Shown here: one piece after another, positions 44,085 through 54,785 of the stretch
Position numbering within the stretch: position 1 is the first letter of the stretch
Layout of the letters: the number at the start of each line of letters is the position of its first letter
Assembly: GCF_905171775.1 (NCBI RefSeq)
Contig: NC_053490.1
Location: 462,628,143 to 462,692,142 of the forward strand
Direction: 5' to 3'
Length of the DNA stretch: 64,000 bases
Source: Rana temporaria
Taxonomy: Eukaryota; Chordata; Amphibia; Anura; Ranidae
Position numbers and translations under genes: made by a program
Notes under the pieces: model-generated
What the model saw: the letters and a program-made list of their open reading frames with translations, nothing else
Told to the model about the DNA's origin: nothing
Databases searched by the model: none

Positions 44085-44177
44085 GTAAGTAGTAATATAC
44101 TTGGTTGTGTAATATTTGTCCAGAACATCTTTTTCTACATGCAGTTAGATGAATCCATGTTACTTGTACCTATTCAG

Positions 44178-44354
44178 GTATTTGCTTATATCCTTCGGAG
44201 AGAGATAAAGAATCCAGAATGCCGACACCTCTCTAGAAAGTTCACTGAATGGGCCTATGGGCCTGTCCACTCCTCCCTGTATGATCTGTCTGGTGTGGAC
44301 ACCATTGAGAACAACTCTGTTCTTGAGATTATTGCCTACAGCAGCGAGACACCG
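44178..44354 (+). CDS. trpv1: trpv1 coding exon 6: last ankyrin repeat and linker
   Basis: Acceptor tattcag at 44177, donor CCG|GTAAGT; 59 full codons. Encodes VFAYILRREIKNPECRHLSR and FTEWAYGPVHSSLYDLS, the sixth ankyrin repeat running into the linker that packs against the neighbouring subunit. The TEWAYGPVHSSLYDL run is a family signature. Confidence 0.97.
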
Positions 44355-44639
44355 GTAAGTGGCTGTAGGTTGAATTTTATGGGAAGTTTTCTATAAAGTA
44401 CAGGATATGATAACATTAAAGCAGTGTTAAACCCCCAAAAATGTAATATATATCACAGCTTACCAAGTCTTAAATTATTTTCCTTTGGTGATCTGCCCAG
44501 TAACACACTACCTGTTATAGAGTGGCTCCTCTATCTATGGAGTAGCATGAGGGTCACTCTTGGACAGCAGCACTTTCTGAATATGATAGAATTGGATGGA
44601 CTAGTAGATTTTGATGTACTTTACATAAGTGACTAACAA

Positions 44640-45350
44640 ATTAAAGCTGAACTCCAGCTAAGCACTTTTTAATCAGTTACAACAGTTCTTTCTTTTTTGG
44701 GATGAAAGGGGAACACAAATGAAAAACAGCTGACCATTGCAAACAAATCTGTCAACGTTAAATGGTTTGTCTCAACCCTTTAACTTCCACCTTTGGCGGA
44801 CAGCTTGGTTTGTTAAGGGAAAATATAAAATAACAAATCTCTGCTTCTAGCACAAACTCCCTGCTCCCAAATCCCCAGTCCTAGCACAGCCCCACAAATC
44901 CTCCCCCCTGCTCCCACCCCCCCCCCAGCACAAATCCCCTCTCCTACTGACTGTACTGCCCGTACAACAACAGTGTAGGGAGGAGATAGGGGGCAATAAT
45001 AAAATCCTACACACTGAGATGTGAGTGTGACCCTGTATAAATTCCAGTGCACAGAGAGGAGATAGAGAACACACACTGCAACTACTCCCAGCTCTCCCAT
45101 CCTCTCTGCTGCCCAACATGTCCTCAGCAACCGATGACATCATCGGATGGTAGGACATGGGCGGGCGGCCTGCGCAGCTTTGTGTTTTGCTGGCAAAAGT
45201 ACACATAGCAGCAGAGAGTATGGGAGAGCTGGGAGCAGGTGCAAGTGTTCTGTCTATCTCCTCTCTGTGCACCACAATTTAGACAGGGTCCCACTCAGAC
45301 CGGGCCGAGGCACCTCGGGGGGAAAAAAACACTGATCTAACTTCCCCCAT
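44640..45350. repeat. trpv1 intron 6: foldback repeat
   Basis: About 45029-45113 and 45208-45293 are imperfect inverted arms (CTCCCAGCTCTCCCAT against ATGGGAGAGCTGGGAG, GACCCTGT against ACAGGGTC). No coding content is supported. Confidence 0.75.
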
Positions 45351-45872
45351 CACAGGTGTTTTTTTTGCACAGCGTTTTTTCAAAGTGCAGGGGGAGAACA
45401 CACTTAAAAAGTGAACACTTTTGTGTAGTATTATTGTATTTGCAGTAATGCACTGCATTGGATCAAAGATATATGCAGGAGGCCTAAGAAAAGGAAAACC
45501 TGCTCTACAGAAATCATGTCACCCTTCTAATGGAGTTTTGTCTTCAATAAAATGGGTGACAGAGTGCCCCTCCAAGCAGAAGTTTATATCAGGTTTCTGC
45601 TGCTGTACCCTTAAGCTTCATCCACGTGGATGTTTACAGGCTAAAAAGTCCTCCAGCATAAAACTCCTGGCGCTTTCCCAGATCTGGGGAGTCCCAGGTG
45701 GTATGTACATCAGACTAAGCTTGGGGTTGGCTGCCCAGTAGCAGCTTTAAGGCAGCAAAAAAAAATGAAATATATCTGAAACTGGAAGGCAGGGTACAGT
45801 GCTTTCTTATACAGTTGGGCACATAGATTATCATATTGTACACAATGATATCGTCCAATATATCTTCTTCAG
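45351..45872. other. trpv1: trpv1 intron 6, right part: nothing recognised
   Basis: No repeat ends or conserved block seen up to the acceptor. Confidence 0.4.
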
Positions 45873-46031
45873 AATCGACATGACATGCTTCTAGTGGAGC
45901 CTCTCAACAGACTCTTACAAGATAAGTGGGATCGCTTTGTCAAACGTGTATTCTACTGTAACTTCTTGATGTATGTGGTATATATCATCATCTTCACCAT
46001 CGCTGCCTACTATAGACCAGTGCAGGGAAAT
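45873..46031 (+). CDS. trpv1: trpv1 coding exon 7: pre-S1 helix and transmembrane S1
   Basis: Acceptor cttcttcag at 45872, donor AAT|GTAAGT; 53 codons. Encodes NRHDMLLVEPLNRLLQDKWD, then the hydrophobic S1 segment FYCNFLMYVVYIIIFTIAAY. Reading frame intact. Confidence 0.97.
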
Positions 46032-46124
46032 GTAAGTCCATTTTCAATATATTAATTGTTATAGTATTATTTTTAATACTGGTGATTTTTTAATACTAAA
46101 AGCTATTTTATTTTTGTTCTATAG

Positions 46125-46208
46125 CCCCCATTTCCAGTAGATAGCACACTTCGTACCATAGGTGAACTGATCACTGTTTTGGGAGGATTCTATTTATTTT
46201 TTAGAGGG
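46125..46208 (+). CDS. trpv1: trpv1 coding exon 8: S1-S2 loop and start of S2
   Basis: Acceptor ttctatag at 46124, donor GGG|GTAAGT; 28 codons. Encodes PPFPVDSTLRTIGELITVLG and the start of S2 ending in FFRG. The extracellular loop is several residues shorter than in rat TRPV1 (by memory of the rat sequence). Confidence 0.94.
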
Positions 46209-47733
46209 GTAAGTCATCACACCTAAATAATTTACAAATCATAGACAAGCTATTATGATAAGTACAATATTGAACCTAAACAGTAGATTACCCACTTTGA
46301 ATCTTAGGTCTTTTTAAAAAAACTGTGCGAAGAAAAATGATAATAGGCAATAACTCATAGTAACCAATAAGATTTCCTCTTTCACCATTACCAGTTTATT
46401 ACATTCAGATCAGTGATAAATAACTGACTGGATAGGTAAAGTAACTACACTTATCCTGTTGTTCTTTGCCTTATTAAATATTCCCTATTGCATAAAATTC
46501 CCTATTGCATGAAAATGTGTAAATATGACATCTAGATCTGTTGCTGTAAAGCTCTCCATTCAAGTTCTACATTTCTAGGACCCACCTAACTATCCCCAAA
46601 ATTTGAATCCAATCAGTTAAGCCCTTGCACTACATAACTGGTGGTTGATCTATAGAAGATGCTGCATTTAGATTGTAATATGTCTGCTTATTTTAAAGCT
46701 GAATTCCAGGTTTGAATTTTATAGTGCAGTTATGTTGGCATTAGACATTTTCTTTTGTATTATTTTTTTTTGCACGTTTATGCTTTAGGATTGTTTGCAT
46801 ATATTATTTTTTTGTTAGAATCAAATTGAAATAGTATTGGGACTTATAGGTTGTGAGTAAAGCACTTTGTGTGTTAATTTTAATTGCATTTGCATTGTTT
46901 AATGGTAAATATTCTGAGTGAACAAAAATGCATTTAGTGCAATTTATTTTAATCTTTATATACTAAATTTAGATATAAGTTAATGTGATTGTAAAGGAGA
47001 AAGTGTTTTTTTTTACTTTAATTCAATCTCTGCATTAGGGTAAAACACTTTCTGTGATCAGTTCCACCCCAACCCCCCAAATACTTACCCAAGTCCGATC
47101 CTGATCCATGCTGCGCCCAAGAGCAGCAACAATGCTCCCTCTCTCTCCATGCAGGACTCAGTGCAACAGTGGGAGCTATTGGCTCATACTACTGTCAATC
47201 AAATCCTGTTTGGGGGTGGGGCCGAGCCGTACTGTGTGTGTCAATAGACGCACCCATCCTGGCTCGGGATTGAACCCACACGAGTGCCTCCATACTAAGC
47301 GGCTTGCTATGGGTGGGGGCACTCAGAAGGGAGGAAGAGCCAGGAGCACCAGGGGGGACCCCAGAAGAGGAGGTGCAGAGCTGCTCTGTGCAAAACCATT
47401 CACCAGAGCAGACAATATGACACAACATTTACCTTGTGTCTTATAAAGTTTGATGAGGTATTTTTACAAAGTCAAATGACGATTGTATACTTCACGGATG
47501 GTATCTTTAGAGTGTTCAGAAAATATATAGTTGTGGAATTTAGCTTTGTGAGTGTCAGACCTATGACCTTGAAACCTGTAGGTGATTTAAGTCACTTCAA
47601 GTTAAGTAATTTTGAACAATGGATTTGCTCTTTAGTTTTAAAAGCTAGGTTTATCATCTTGCTTTCTCAAATCTAAGAATGTTTTTAAAAAGCAAAGCTT
47701 ATAAATTACCTTTTTTGTTTTTTGCTTACTCAG
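46209..47733. other. trpv1: trpv1 intron 8: mostly unassigned
   Basis: AT-rich, with a GC-richer patch at about 47040-47430 that looks repeat-derived. No gene seen. Confidence 0.45.
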
Positions 47734-47804
47734 ATCCAGTACTTTTTTCAGAGACGTCCAACTATGAAGGCACTAATGACTGACAGCCACAGTGAAGTCC
47801 TGTT
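47734..47804 (+). CDS. trpv1: trpv1 coding exon 9: S2-S3 linker, vanilloid-pocket start
   Basis: Acceptor ttactcag at 47733, donor TT|GTATGT. Encodes IQYFFQRRPTMKALMTDSHS then EVL. The His (codon CAC, 47788-47790, residue 519) occupies the place of rat Y511, the aromatic residue that closes over capsaicin; the next Ser equals rat S512. Residue correspondence comes from counting through all exons (offset +8). Confidence 0.95.
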
Positions 47805-47954
47805 GTATGTAATACATTTTATACATTTTTTACGTTTTTTTTTTTAACTAATAAATACAATTTTTAGATATGAATAATTAGAATACAAAATAGACTGCAT
47901 GTCAGGGATAGCACATGGAGGTATCCAGCACAGATGACCAGTTCAGTGGGCTGT

Positions 47955-49290
47955 ACCTTAAGGCAGAGTTCCATCCAAAAGTGTAACTTCCGCTTTAAGG
48001 AGTCCTAACCCCTTGACATGCCACATTTGGTATGTCCTTTTTTTGGGGGGGCAGTGGTTACCTAGTTTTGACAGGTGACCAGCGCCCACTTCCGCCTGCG
48101 CCACCTAGGTGACTCCTGCTCTCCCCCTCCATCCCTGCAATCTTCATGTCACAAGTCCCAGAAGATTGCTTGGCCATACAGGACAGCACAGCTCGTGCAG
48201 GCGCAGTGCGCACCCGGCTGTGAAGCCGCAATCTGTCACAGCAGGGTGCACCTGGGATTGCAGAGATACCTAATAGGTCAGGGCAAGGTTTAGATAGAAC
48301 TCTTCCCTTTCCAAGAAGACCTCTATTTCTGGGGCTGAACTGAGGAATGCAGCTCTCACTTCCAAAATGGGTATCTGGACTATCAGGCCTTGGCAAAACA
48401 GAAACAAATGGCCCGCAATAGGGACTCAGGAGAGGCAGCAATAGGAATCTTTGACCAATCAGGTAACCCATGCCAAGCGTGCAACAAACATGGAGGTGCA
48501 GTAATATTAGACCCAACAACTGATGAGACCCAAACCCTGGCACGAAGACTAGCTGGGCAATAAGCACAAAACCATCAGAGGCAGACTGGATAGCAAGCAT
48601 AGGGGCATTGGAGGTAGGCTGGGCATTGGGCAGAAATGCATCTGTGGCAATCTGGGCATTAGGCAGAGAAGCATCAGCGGCAATCTGGGCATCAGGCAGA
48701 AAAGTACTGTATGAGAGGCAAGCTGGGCAGTGGGCATGAGAGGCAAGCTGGGCAGTGGGCATGGTGCTACGAGGCTGGGCATTAAGAACAGAACCATCAG
48801 GCTGGGCATTAGGCAGCAGGTCACCAGGCAGGCTTGGCAGAGGACAGCAGAGCAGCAGCATCTACGTAGGCTGAACCCCATTCGCAGGCATCATGGTGAG
48901 GTCTGGAGGTCAGCAGTAGGAAGCAGGGATGAAGACTGGCTCTTATCAGTAGGCAACATGTCATCAGGCTGGGCGATGGTCAGGAGATCAGCAAGGTCAG
49001 GTTGATTAGCCAGCTAAGAGCCTTTGGAGCCATATTGGACAGTGGACATAGAACCAGTAACGCCAGGCTGTATAGCAGGTGACATATTATTGAGGTTAAG
49101 TTGGGTCACTGGAACACAGGCTGGATGCAGGGTAGCTTTGAGAAAAGGATGAGGGCTCACCAACCAGTCTGCTTACCAACCTGAATGAACCTGCCCAGCA
49201 GTATGTGTTAAAAACAGGGGTTTAGTTAGCACCCATTTGCAAACGCATACGTAAGCTGCAAGGCCCCTTCATGGCACCCTGTGTATTGCT
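47955..49290. repeat. trpv1 intron 9: repeat with GCTGGGCAT minisatellite
   Basis: Begins AAGGCAGAGTTCCATCC, related to the 18160 element. From about 48560 to 48850, GGCTGGGCATTAGGCAG and CAATCTGGGCAT units recur every 24-36 bases. An 804-nt frame open on the minus strand results from this composition. Confidence 0.7.
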
Positions 49291-49298
49291 TGCAGTCC

Positions 49299-49540
49299 TA
49301 AGGGCCCTTTCACACGGGGCGGATCAGTAATGATCCGCCTCCGTGTGTCCGTCAGCTCAGCGGGGATCCTCCGTAAAATCCCCGCTGAGCCGTCGGCTGA
49401 CAGTGCGGTCCCCGCACACTGTGCAGGGACCGCCCTGTCTTTTCTCCGCTCTCCCCTATGGGGGGATCGGATGAACACGGACGTGTGTCCGTGTTCATCC
49501 GATCTGATCCGCAGACGGAAGAAAAAAATACAATTTTCCT
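49299..49540. mobile_element. TAAGGGCCCTTTCACACGG-type MITE, right end missing
   Basis: CTAAGGGCCCTTTCACACGGG at left; interior CGGATCAGTAATGATCCG and TCAGCGGGGAT/ATCCCCGCTGA inverted words. The right terminus is absent. It stops about 50 bases before trpv1 coding exon 10. Confidence 0.8.
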
Positions 49541-49590
49541 ATGTTGCAGTGGAGAATGGGTCATGTATTATATCTTTTTGTGTTTTCCAG

Positions 49591-49756
49591 TTTTATTCAG
49601 GCTGTGTTTCTGCTGATCTCTGCATTCCTGTACTTTCTTGGACGGCATGAATATGTGGCTTTCATGGTGATTTGTTTAGCCATGAGCTGGGTCAATATGC
49701 TCTACTATACCAGGGGCTTCCAACAAATGGGGATCTATGCTGTGATGATTGAAAAG
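49591..49756 (+). CDS. trpv1: trpv1 coding exon 10: S3, S4 and S4-S5 linker start
   Basis: Acceptor gttttccag at 49590, donor AAG|GTCAGT. Encodes FFIQAVFLLISAFLYF (S3), then LAMSWVNMLYYTRGFQQMGI and YAVMIEK (S4 into the S4-S5 linker). Pocket residues: Met555 equals rat M547, Val558 (GTC, 49691-49693) replaces rat T550, Glu578 equals rat E570. TRGFQQMG is TRPV1-specific. A MITE remnant ends about 50 bases before the acceptor. Confidence 0.97.
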
Positions 49757-50111
49757 GTCAGTGAATCCTTGATCAGTAAAATCCATTTTTCCAAATTTGA
49801 TGTTTGTGATAACACAGCTTTCTTTGGTTTGGCTATACTGGTGTTAATATTATTGTAGTTATAAAAATATCCCCTGATATTCTAACAGTCACTGTCAGTA
49901 TAAATCGAAGATGGCACAGAAACCACTTCATGTCAGTTTGCACATTTTATTATTAATTTTCCATATTTATAAATTAACACATTTAGTAAACTGTTTAAAA
50001 TCTGTTTAGTTGTAAAGTATAGGATATTTAAGAATTGTAATTTAAATTAAATTACATACAAGTCTGTTCTCCTGCCTTGATAGAGAATGTGAGCCATGAT
50101 AGAGATTTGTC

Positions 50112-50866
50112 TTTAGGGTGGGCACATTACGGTGCCCCGGTGTTATGGCCTACCTGTCTGGGGCGTGCGTGCTACACGGTGTTCCTGGTTCCGGGACCAC
50201 GTTGGCCCGGAACATCTGAGCAGCGACGGAGACCCAGTAAGCGACTATGTTCCCACATTTGAGGATCCCAAGCTGTATTGCTGTTCGGTGGGGAGTCCAT
50301 CTGAGGAGCGCCATTGAGAGGCTGGCGGGTCCAAAAGGATCTCGACAAACCACCGGGGATCAAGGTAGCCGGACACTGAAGGATTGATCACCTGTCAGTC
50401 GGTACCTGGGCGACAGTAAGAAGGAGATCCAGGCGTAATTCACCTAAGAAGGATTGCCTCCGTAACTATAAGTCAGAGAGGGCCTGTGGCAGAGGTGTCT
50501 CCCTGACGTTCACCAAGGAGGGTCTGTGGCAGAGACTTTTTCCTCAAGTTTACGTTTATTCAGGAGGGTCTGTGGCAGAGACGTTATCCTACAAATAATC
50601 GAGCGATACTCCGGCTGCCAGATCAGTGAGAGAGGCCTGTCCGGGTACGCTATTCCCACTCAAGCAGGAGTGGCGCAGAGGAGTGTTACATGCGGGAGCA
50701 GGACTTTCCCTATACTACGCATGAATTTGCTATTCTCCTTTCTTCCTTCAACTTACTCTTCCTTTACTTCTACTAAATGCACCATGCACCCCTAGGAATT
50801 TGGAAGAGCCACGAGGTAAATGTGCCACCCAAAACAACCAGCAGCTCCTCCGGGGGTAATGCTACA
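50112..50866 (+). mobile_element. Orphan LTR-like element, family 1, copy 3 (5'-truncated)
   Basis: Begins inside the family at TTAGGGTGGGCACATTACGG, equivalent to about 19157 of copy 1, and ends GGGGTAATGCTACA. Shares GGTTCCGGGACCACGTTGGC and AGGGCCTGTGGCAGAG with copy 1. Confidence 0.75.
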
Positions 50867-51141
50867 GGTGTTTGAAACCAAGAAAAAAAGTGTAATATTT
50901 TGCAGCATACCAGTTCTATGGGGTGATGGCTGTATTGTTTTTGTTTTGTTTTTTTGTTTCAGGCTTTTCCCCCCCTTTTTTTTTCACCTAGTGATCCTGC
51001 TAGTAACACACGTCTGTCCTACGATGACAATAGTTCCCGATTTTATTGAGGAGTAGGAATATCATTCTTGGCTATTTACTTGATTTTGAAAATCTACTCC
51101 TTTCCTCATCTCCATAACATAGGGGAAGGTATTCTTTAGGT

Positions 51142-51327
51142 CAGTGGTTCTCAACCTCGGTCCTCAAGTACCCCCAACAGGCCATGTTTTGGGAATTTCT
51201 CTTAGATACAATTGCTGTCCAAAATACCAAGCCATTGACTCTAACCTAAAGCACCTGTGCAAGATAAAGAAGAACCTGAAAACATGGCCTGTTGGGTGTA
51301 CTTGAGGACAGAGGTTGAGAACCACTG
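51142..51327. mobile_element. hAT-type MITE, CAGTGGTTCTCAACC ends
   Basis: CAGTGGTTCTCAACCTCGG and GAGGTTGAGAACCACTG ends; perfect 8-bp duplication ctttaggt (51134-51141, 51328-51335). 186 bp, nearly all foldback. Related to 60092-60275. Confidence 0.96.
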
Positions 51328-51480
51328 CTTTAGGTCACAGAAGATAACTGGATAGTGGGGGAAGCTAACAACATTGTGTGAGATTTCAGTCCACAGGAAG
51401 TTACAAGCATATTGAATATCTATCAGGATCAACAGATATTTTTCTATATTTGCAGAAAATGAATGCCGTCACCACATCTA

Positions 51481-51942
51481 AGGTCTCGTACACACCAGCG
51501 GACAGTCCAATGAAAACGGTCCGCCGGACCGTTTTCTTTGGACATGTCCGCTGGGAGATTTTGGTCTGATGGTTGTACACACCATCTAACTGAAATCCGC
51601 GCGGACAGACAGCGCGGTGATGTGGCCGCACCGTCGCCGCGGCGACGTGCGCGACGCTGGAAGGTCAATGCTTCCACGCATGCGTCGAATCACTTTGACG
51701 CATGCGAGGGATGGCGGCCGATCGGACATGTCCGGTGAGTCTGTACAGACGACCGAACATGTCCGACGGACAGGCTTCCAGCGGACATGTTTCTTAGCAT
51801 GCTAAGAAACATTTGTCCGCTGGAAACCTGTCCGATCCGCCGGACATTTGTCCGATCGGCCGTACACACGACCAAACATGTCTGCTGAAACTGGTCAGCG
51901 GACCAGTTTCAGCAGACATGTTCGGTCGTGTGTACGGGCCTA
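51481..51942. mobile_element. Foldback MITE, GACATGTCCG family, complete copy
   Basis: AGGTCTCGTACACACCAGCGG and GTCGTGTGTACGGGCCT ends. Interior GGACATGTCCG words and the central 22-bp palindrome around AGCATGCT (about 51789-51811), plus the GCATGCGTCGAATCACTTTG core. Confidence 0.9.
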
Positions 51943-52049
51943 AGGGCTAGTTAGATGCATATATTCTTGGGTTTAGATACAAATAAAAGATTACTTGCAT
52001 GTTACAGAAGACCGATGGAGACTACTTTCCTGTAGAACAGACTTTAGAC

Positions 52050-52320
52050 AGCTGCCATGTTGTAGTTATTATTATTATTATTATACAGGATTTATATAGC
52101 GCCAACAGTTTGCGCAGCGCTTTACATCAGGGAAGACAGTACAGTCACAATACAAATCAATACAGGAGGGATCAGAGGGCCCTGCTCGTTGGAGCTTACA
52201 ATCTAGAAGGGAGGGTCAAGTGGAACAAAGGGTAGTAAGCTGTGGGTGATGATCAGATGGACTCAAATTAAAATACAGTTATGTGTGGGAAGGGTAGGCT
52301 TCTCTGAAGAGGAGGGTTTT
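52050..52320. repeat. Dispersed repeat with TTTATATAGCGCCAACA motif, next to (ATT)n
   Basis: An (ATT) microsatellite at about 52064-52084 precedes TTTATATAGCGCCAACAG, GCAGCGCTTTACA and GGGCCCTGCTCGTTGGAGC, a combination I recall from a widespread vertebrate repeat, probably a non-LTR retrotransposon end. Confidence 0.6.
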
Positions 52321-52590
52321 CAGGGATCCTCTAAAAGCTGATAGAGAAGGAGATAGATGGATAGATTGGGGTAAGGAGTTTCATAGGCTTGGAGAGGCTC
52401 TAGAAAAGTCAGTCTATATGAGCACAAAGAAGCCTTTTTCTGCAATCTATGCTTTCTAAGAAACCAAGCCAGCCTCACCACATAAATATTTACTAAAATC
52501 TATTCTAAGCCACAATTGATATATCAGATATCAGAATTATTTTAAAAAATTGCTTTTCACAGTAAAATTTAAAACAAGATTCATGTTTTC

Positions 52591-53098
52591 TTAAAGCGGG
52601 GGTTCACCCTATGAACGCAAAAAATTTTTTTTTTCTTCTACCATAAAATCAGGCATTGTAGCGCGAGCTACAGTATGCCTGTCCCGATTTTTTTACCCCC
52701 GTACTCACCTTGTACTCGTACATCGAAGATACCGGGGAATGGGCGTGCCTATGGAGACGGAGGATGATTGACGGCCGGCTCTGGCGCGTCACGCTTCTCC
52801 GGAAATAGCCGAAATAGGCTTGGCTCTTCACGGCGCCTGCGCATAGCCTGTGCGCAGGCGCCGTGAAGAGCCGAGACCTACTCCGGCTGTCTTCGGGGAA
52901 AGTGACGTGCCAGGGCCGGCCGTCAATCATCCTCCCTCTCCATAGGCACGCCCATTCCCCGCGGGAGCCGAAATCTTTATCGTACAGGTACACAGTGAGT
53001 ACGGGGGTAAAAAAATCGGGACAGGCATACTGTAGCTCGCGCTACAATGCCTGTCTCGATGGAAAAATGATGTAAGTGAGGGTGAACTACCGCTTTAA
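52591..53098. mobile_element. TTAA-flanked full-length palindromic element (508 bp)
   Basis: TTAAAGCGGGGGTTCACCC to GGTGAACTACCGCTTTAA. The two halves mirror each other almost throughout; the apex is the pair GCGCCTGCGCA / TGCGCAGGCGC at about 52833-52862. TTAA lies at both borders. Confidence 0.9.
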
Positions 53099-53263
53099 AT
53101 AAGAAGATATGCATGTGCGGAAAAAAACCGACATAAACTTAATTTGGGCCTTCAGCTAAATGGTTGTGTACCTCTGCCCAAGAGTACAAACTTGGGGTCA
53201 CCTAAAGCTTTTTTAATATTGGCAAGAAGTTGTAATAAATAAATGTTATTCTGTGCCTTGCAG

Positions 53264-53330
53264 ATGATCGTAAGAGATATGCTTCGCTTCATGTTTGTCT
53301 ACATTCTGTTCCTTATTGGATTTGCTGCAG
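53264..53330 (+). CDS. trpv1: trpv1 coding exon 11: S4-S5 linker and S5
   Basis: Acceptor ccttgcag at 53263, donor CAG|GTAATG; 22 codons plus 1 nt. Encodes MIVRDMLRFMFVYILFLIGF then AA, aligning with the rat linker and S5 without gaps. Confidence 0.96.
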
Positions 53331-53416
53331 GTAATGGATGGTATGCTTTCTAAAAGGGTGATATTTTTTCCCATCCCTCTCATAGGTTTTGTCATTTTCT
53401 GTGTCGCACTTCAATC

Positions 53417-53822
53417 CTTATGCCGCGTACAGACGGTTGTTTTTTGTGATGAAATAAAACGACGTTTTTGAAACTTCAATTTTAAAAAACAACGTTGCCT
53501 ACACACCATCGTTTTTTCAAAATGCTCTAGCAAATCGCGGTTACGTTCAGCACTCTTTTCCATTGAAGCTCGCTTCATACCTTGCTTCTGAGCATGCGCG
53601 GGTTTAAAAACGTCGTTTTAGCTACACACAGTGATTTTTTATGACACAAAAAAACGACGTTTTGAAAAACGACATAAAAAATTGAAGCATGCTCGAATTT
53701 TTTTTCTGTCGTTTTCCAGAAGACATAAAACAACGTTTTCCCCACACACGGTCATTTTAAATGACGTTTTAAAAACAACGTTTTATTTCATCACAAAAAA
53801 CGACCGTGTGTACGCGGCATAA
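53417..53822. mobile_element. Foldback MITE, word AAAACG / CGTTTT, in trpv1 intron 11
   Basis: TTATGCCGCGTACAGACGG and CCGTGTGTACGCGGCATAA ends; AACGTCGTTTT/AAAACGACGTT words; CTGAGCATGCGCGGG core. Confidence 0.9.
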
Positions 53823-53859
53823 AAGTAAAGCAAAAATGTTACAAATCTGCGCTAGGAAC

Positions 53860-54495
53860 TCCAGTAATTACACCATAAGAACTTTCTTATGCTTAGAATC
53901 CAACACACCAGACTCACTTGAAGTATTCCAGGTCAATACATAAATATATAAATCAGTCCACCTGCGCTCAGAATAATAAAATGATGTGCAAATGCAGCAA
54001 GCACAATTTGCTGGTAACAGATCATTTAAATGGAAATTAAAATGCAGCACTTTCACATAATAGACAAAGTCCTTCACAGTCCCAATATGGAAGTTCAGAG
54101 TTGAAAAACGCACCTCAAACAGTGCACTTTAAGACAAAGGGTGATTAAAGATATCCTCCACTGGTATGACAGCACCCCAAGCCTCCTACCCTCTGTTGTG
54201 GACCACCTGGATACAAGTGGTCAACAGCTCTCAATTGAGCATCAACCCTGATCAGAATATTCAGAGCAGCCTCCTGATATCCTTCAATCCTCTGGGATGG
54301 GACACTCCACCAAAAAGACACCAAACCAGGCAAGATGGTGCACACTGGCATTGGTCAGAAACTCTATGATAGTGATTGGAGCCTGGCTATTTCATGTACC
54401 CACTAACCATCCACTTCCTCTCAGACACCACAAAGTGTTTACTGCTGTAACCACAGCAATGAGCTTTGGGGGTGAGTCCCCCTCTCTCAAGCCTG
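53860..54495. other. trpv1 intron 11: unassigned repeat-like DNA
   Basis: No ends or coding content that I can support. Confidence 0.35.
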
Positions 54496-54728
54496 TTAGG
54501 CTCCTTTCACACGGGGGGGATCAGTAATGATCCACCTCCGTATGCTCAGCGGGGATCGCTCCGTTGATCCCCGCTGAGAATCGGATCATTGCGGAGGCGG
54601 ACGAGATCGGGTGTCAGCGGATGTTCATCCGCTGACACCCGCAATCTCATAGAGACCAATGTATGTCCCTTTTTTTACCCGCTAACGGATGGATGAAAAA
54701 GCGGTCCGCAGGTGTGAAAGGGGCCTTA
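54496..54728. mobile_element. TTAGGCTCCTTTCACACGG-type MITE
   Basis: TTAGGCTCCTTTCACACGG and GTGTGAAAGGGGCCTTA ends; interior CAGCGGGGATC and GATCCCCGCTGA inverted words. Same family as 38679 and 49299. Confidence 0.88.
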
Positions 54729-54785
54729 GTCTGTGCACTTTTAGTGGTTTACATGCCAAAAACATATGCCCTTTATCTGTTAACC

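Larger units (their letters stand above)
49757..53263 (+). other. trpv1: trpv1 intron 10 (3.5 kb)
   Basis: GT-AG intron filled by an LTR-like fragment, a hAT element, a foldback MITE, a dispersed repeat and a 508-bp palindrome, each listed separately. Remaining sequence shows nothing recognisable. Confidence 0.9.

Noticed and set aside
44813..45275. Antisense 105-142 codon frames in trpv1 intron 6
   Set aside because: Lie in an imperfect palindrome with CCTCCC-rich composition; no domain.
48058..48861. 267-residue minus-strand protein
   Set aside because: Low-complexity repeats from a minisatellite, no domain, within a trpv1 intron.
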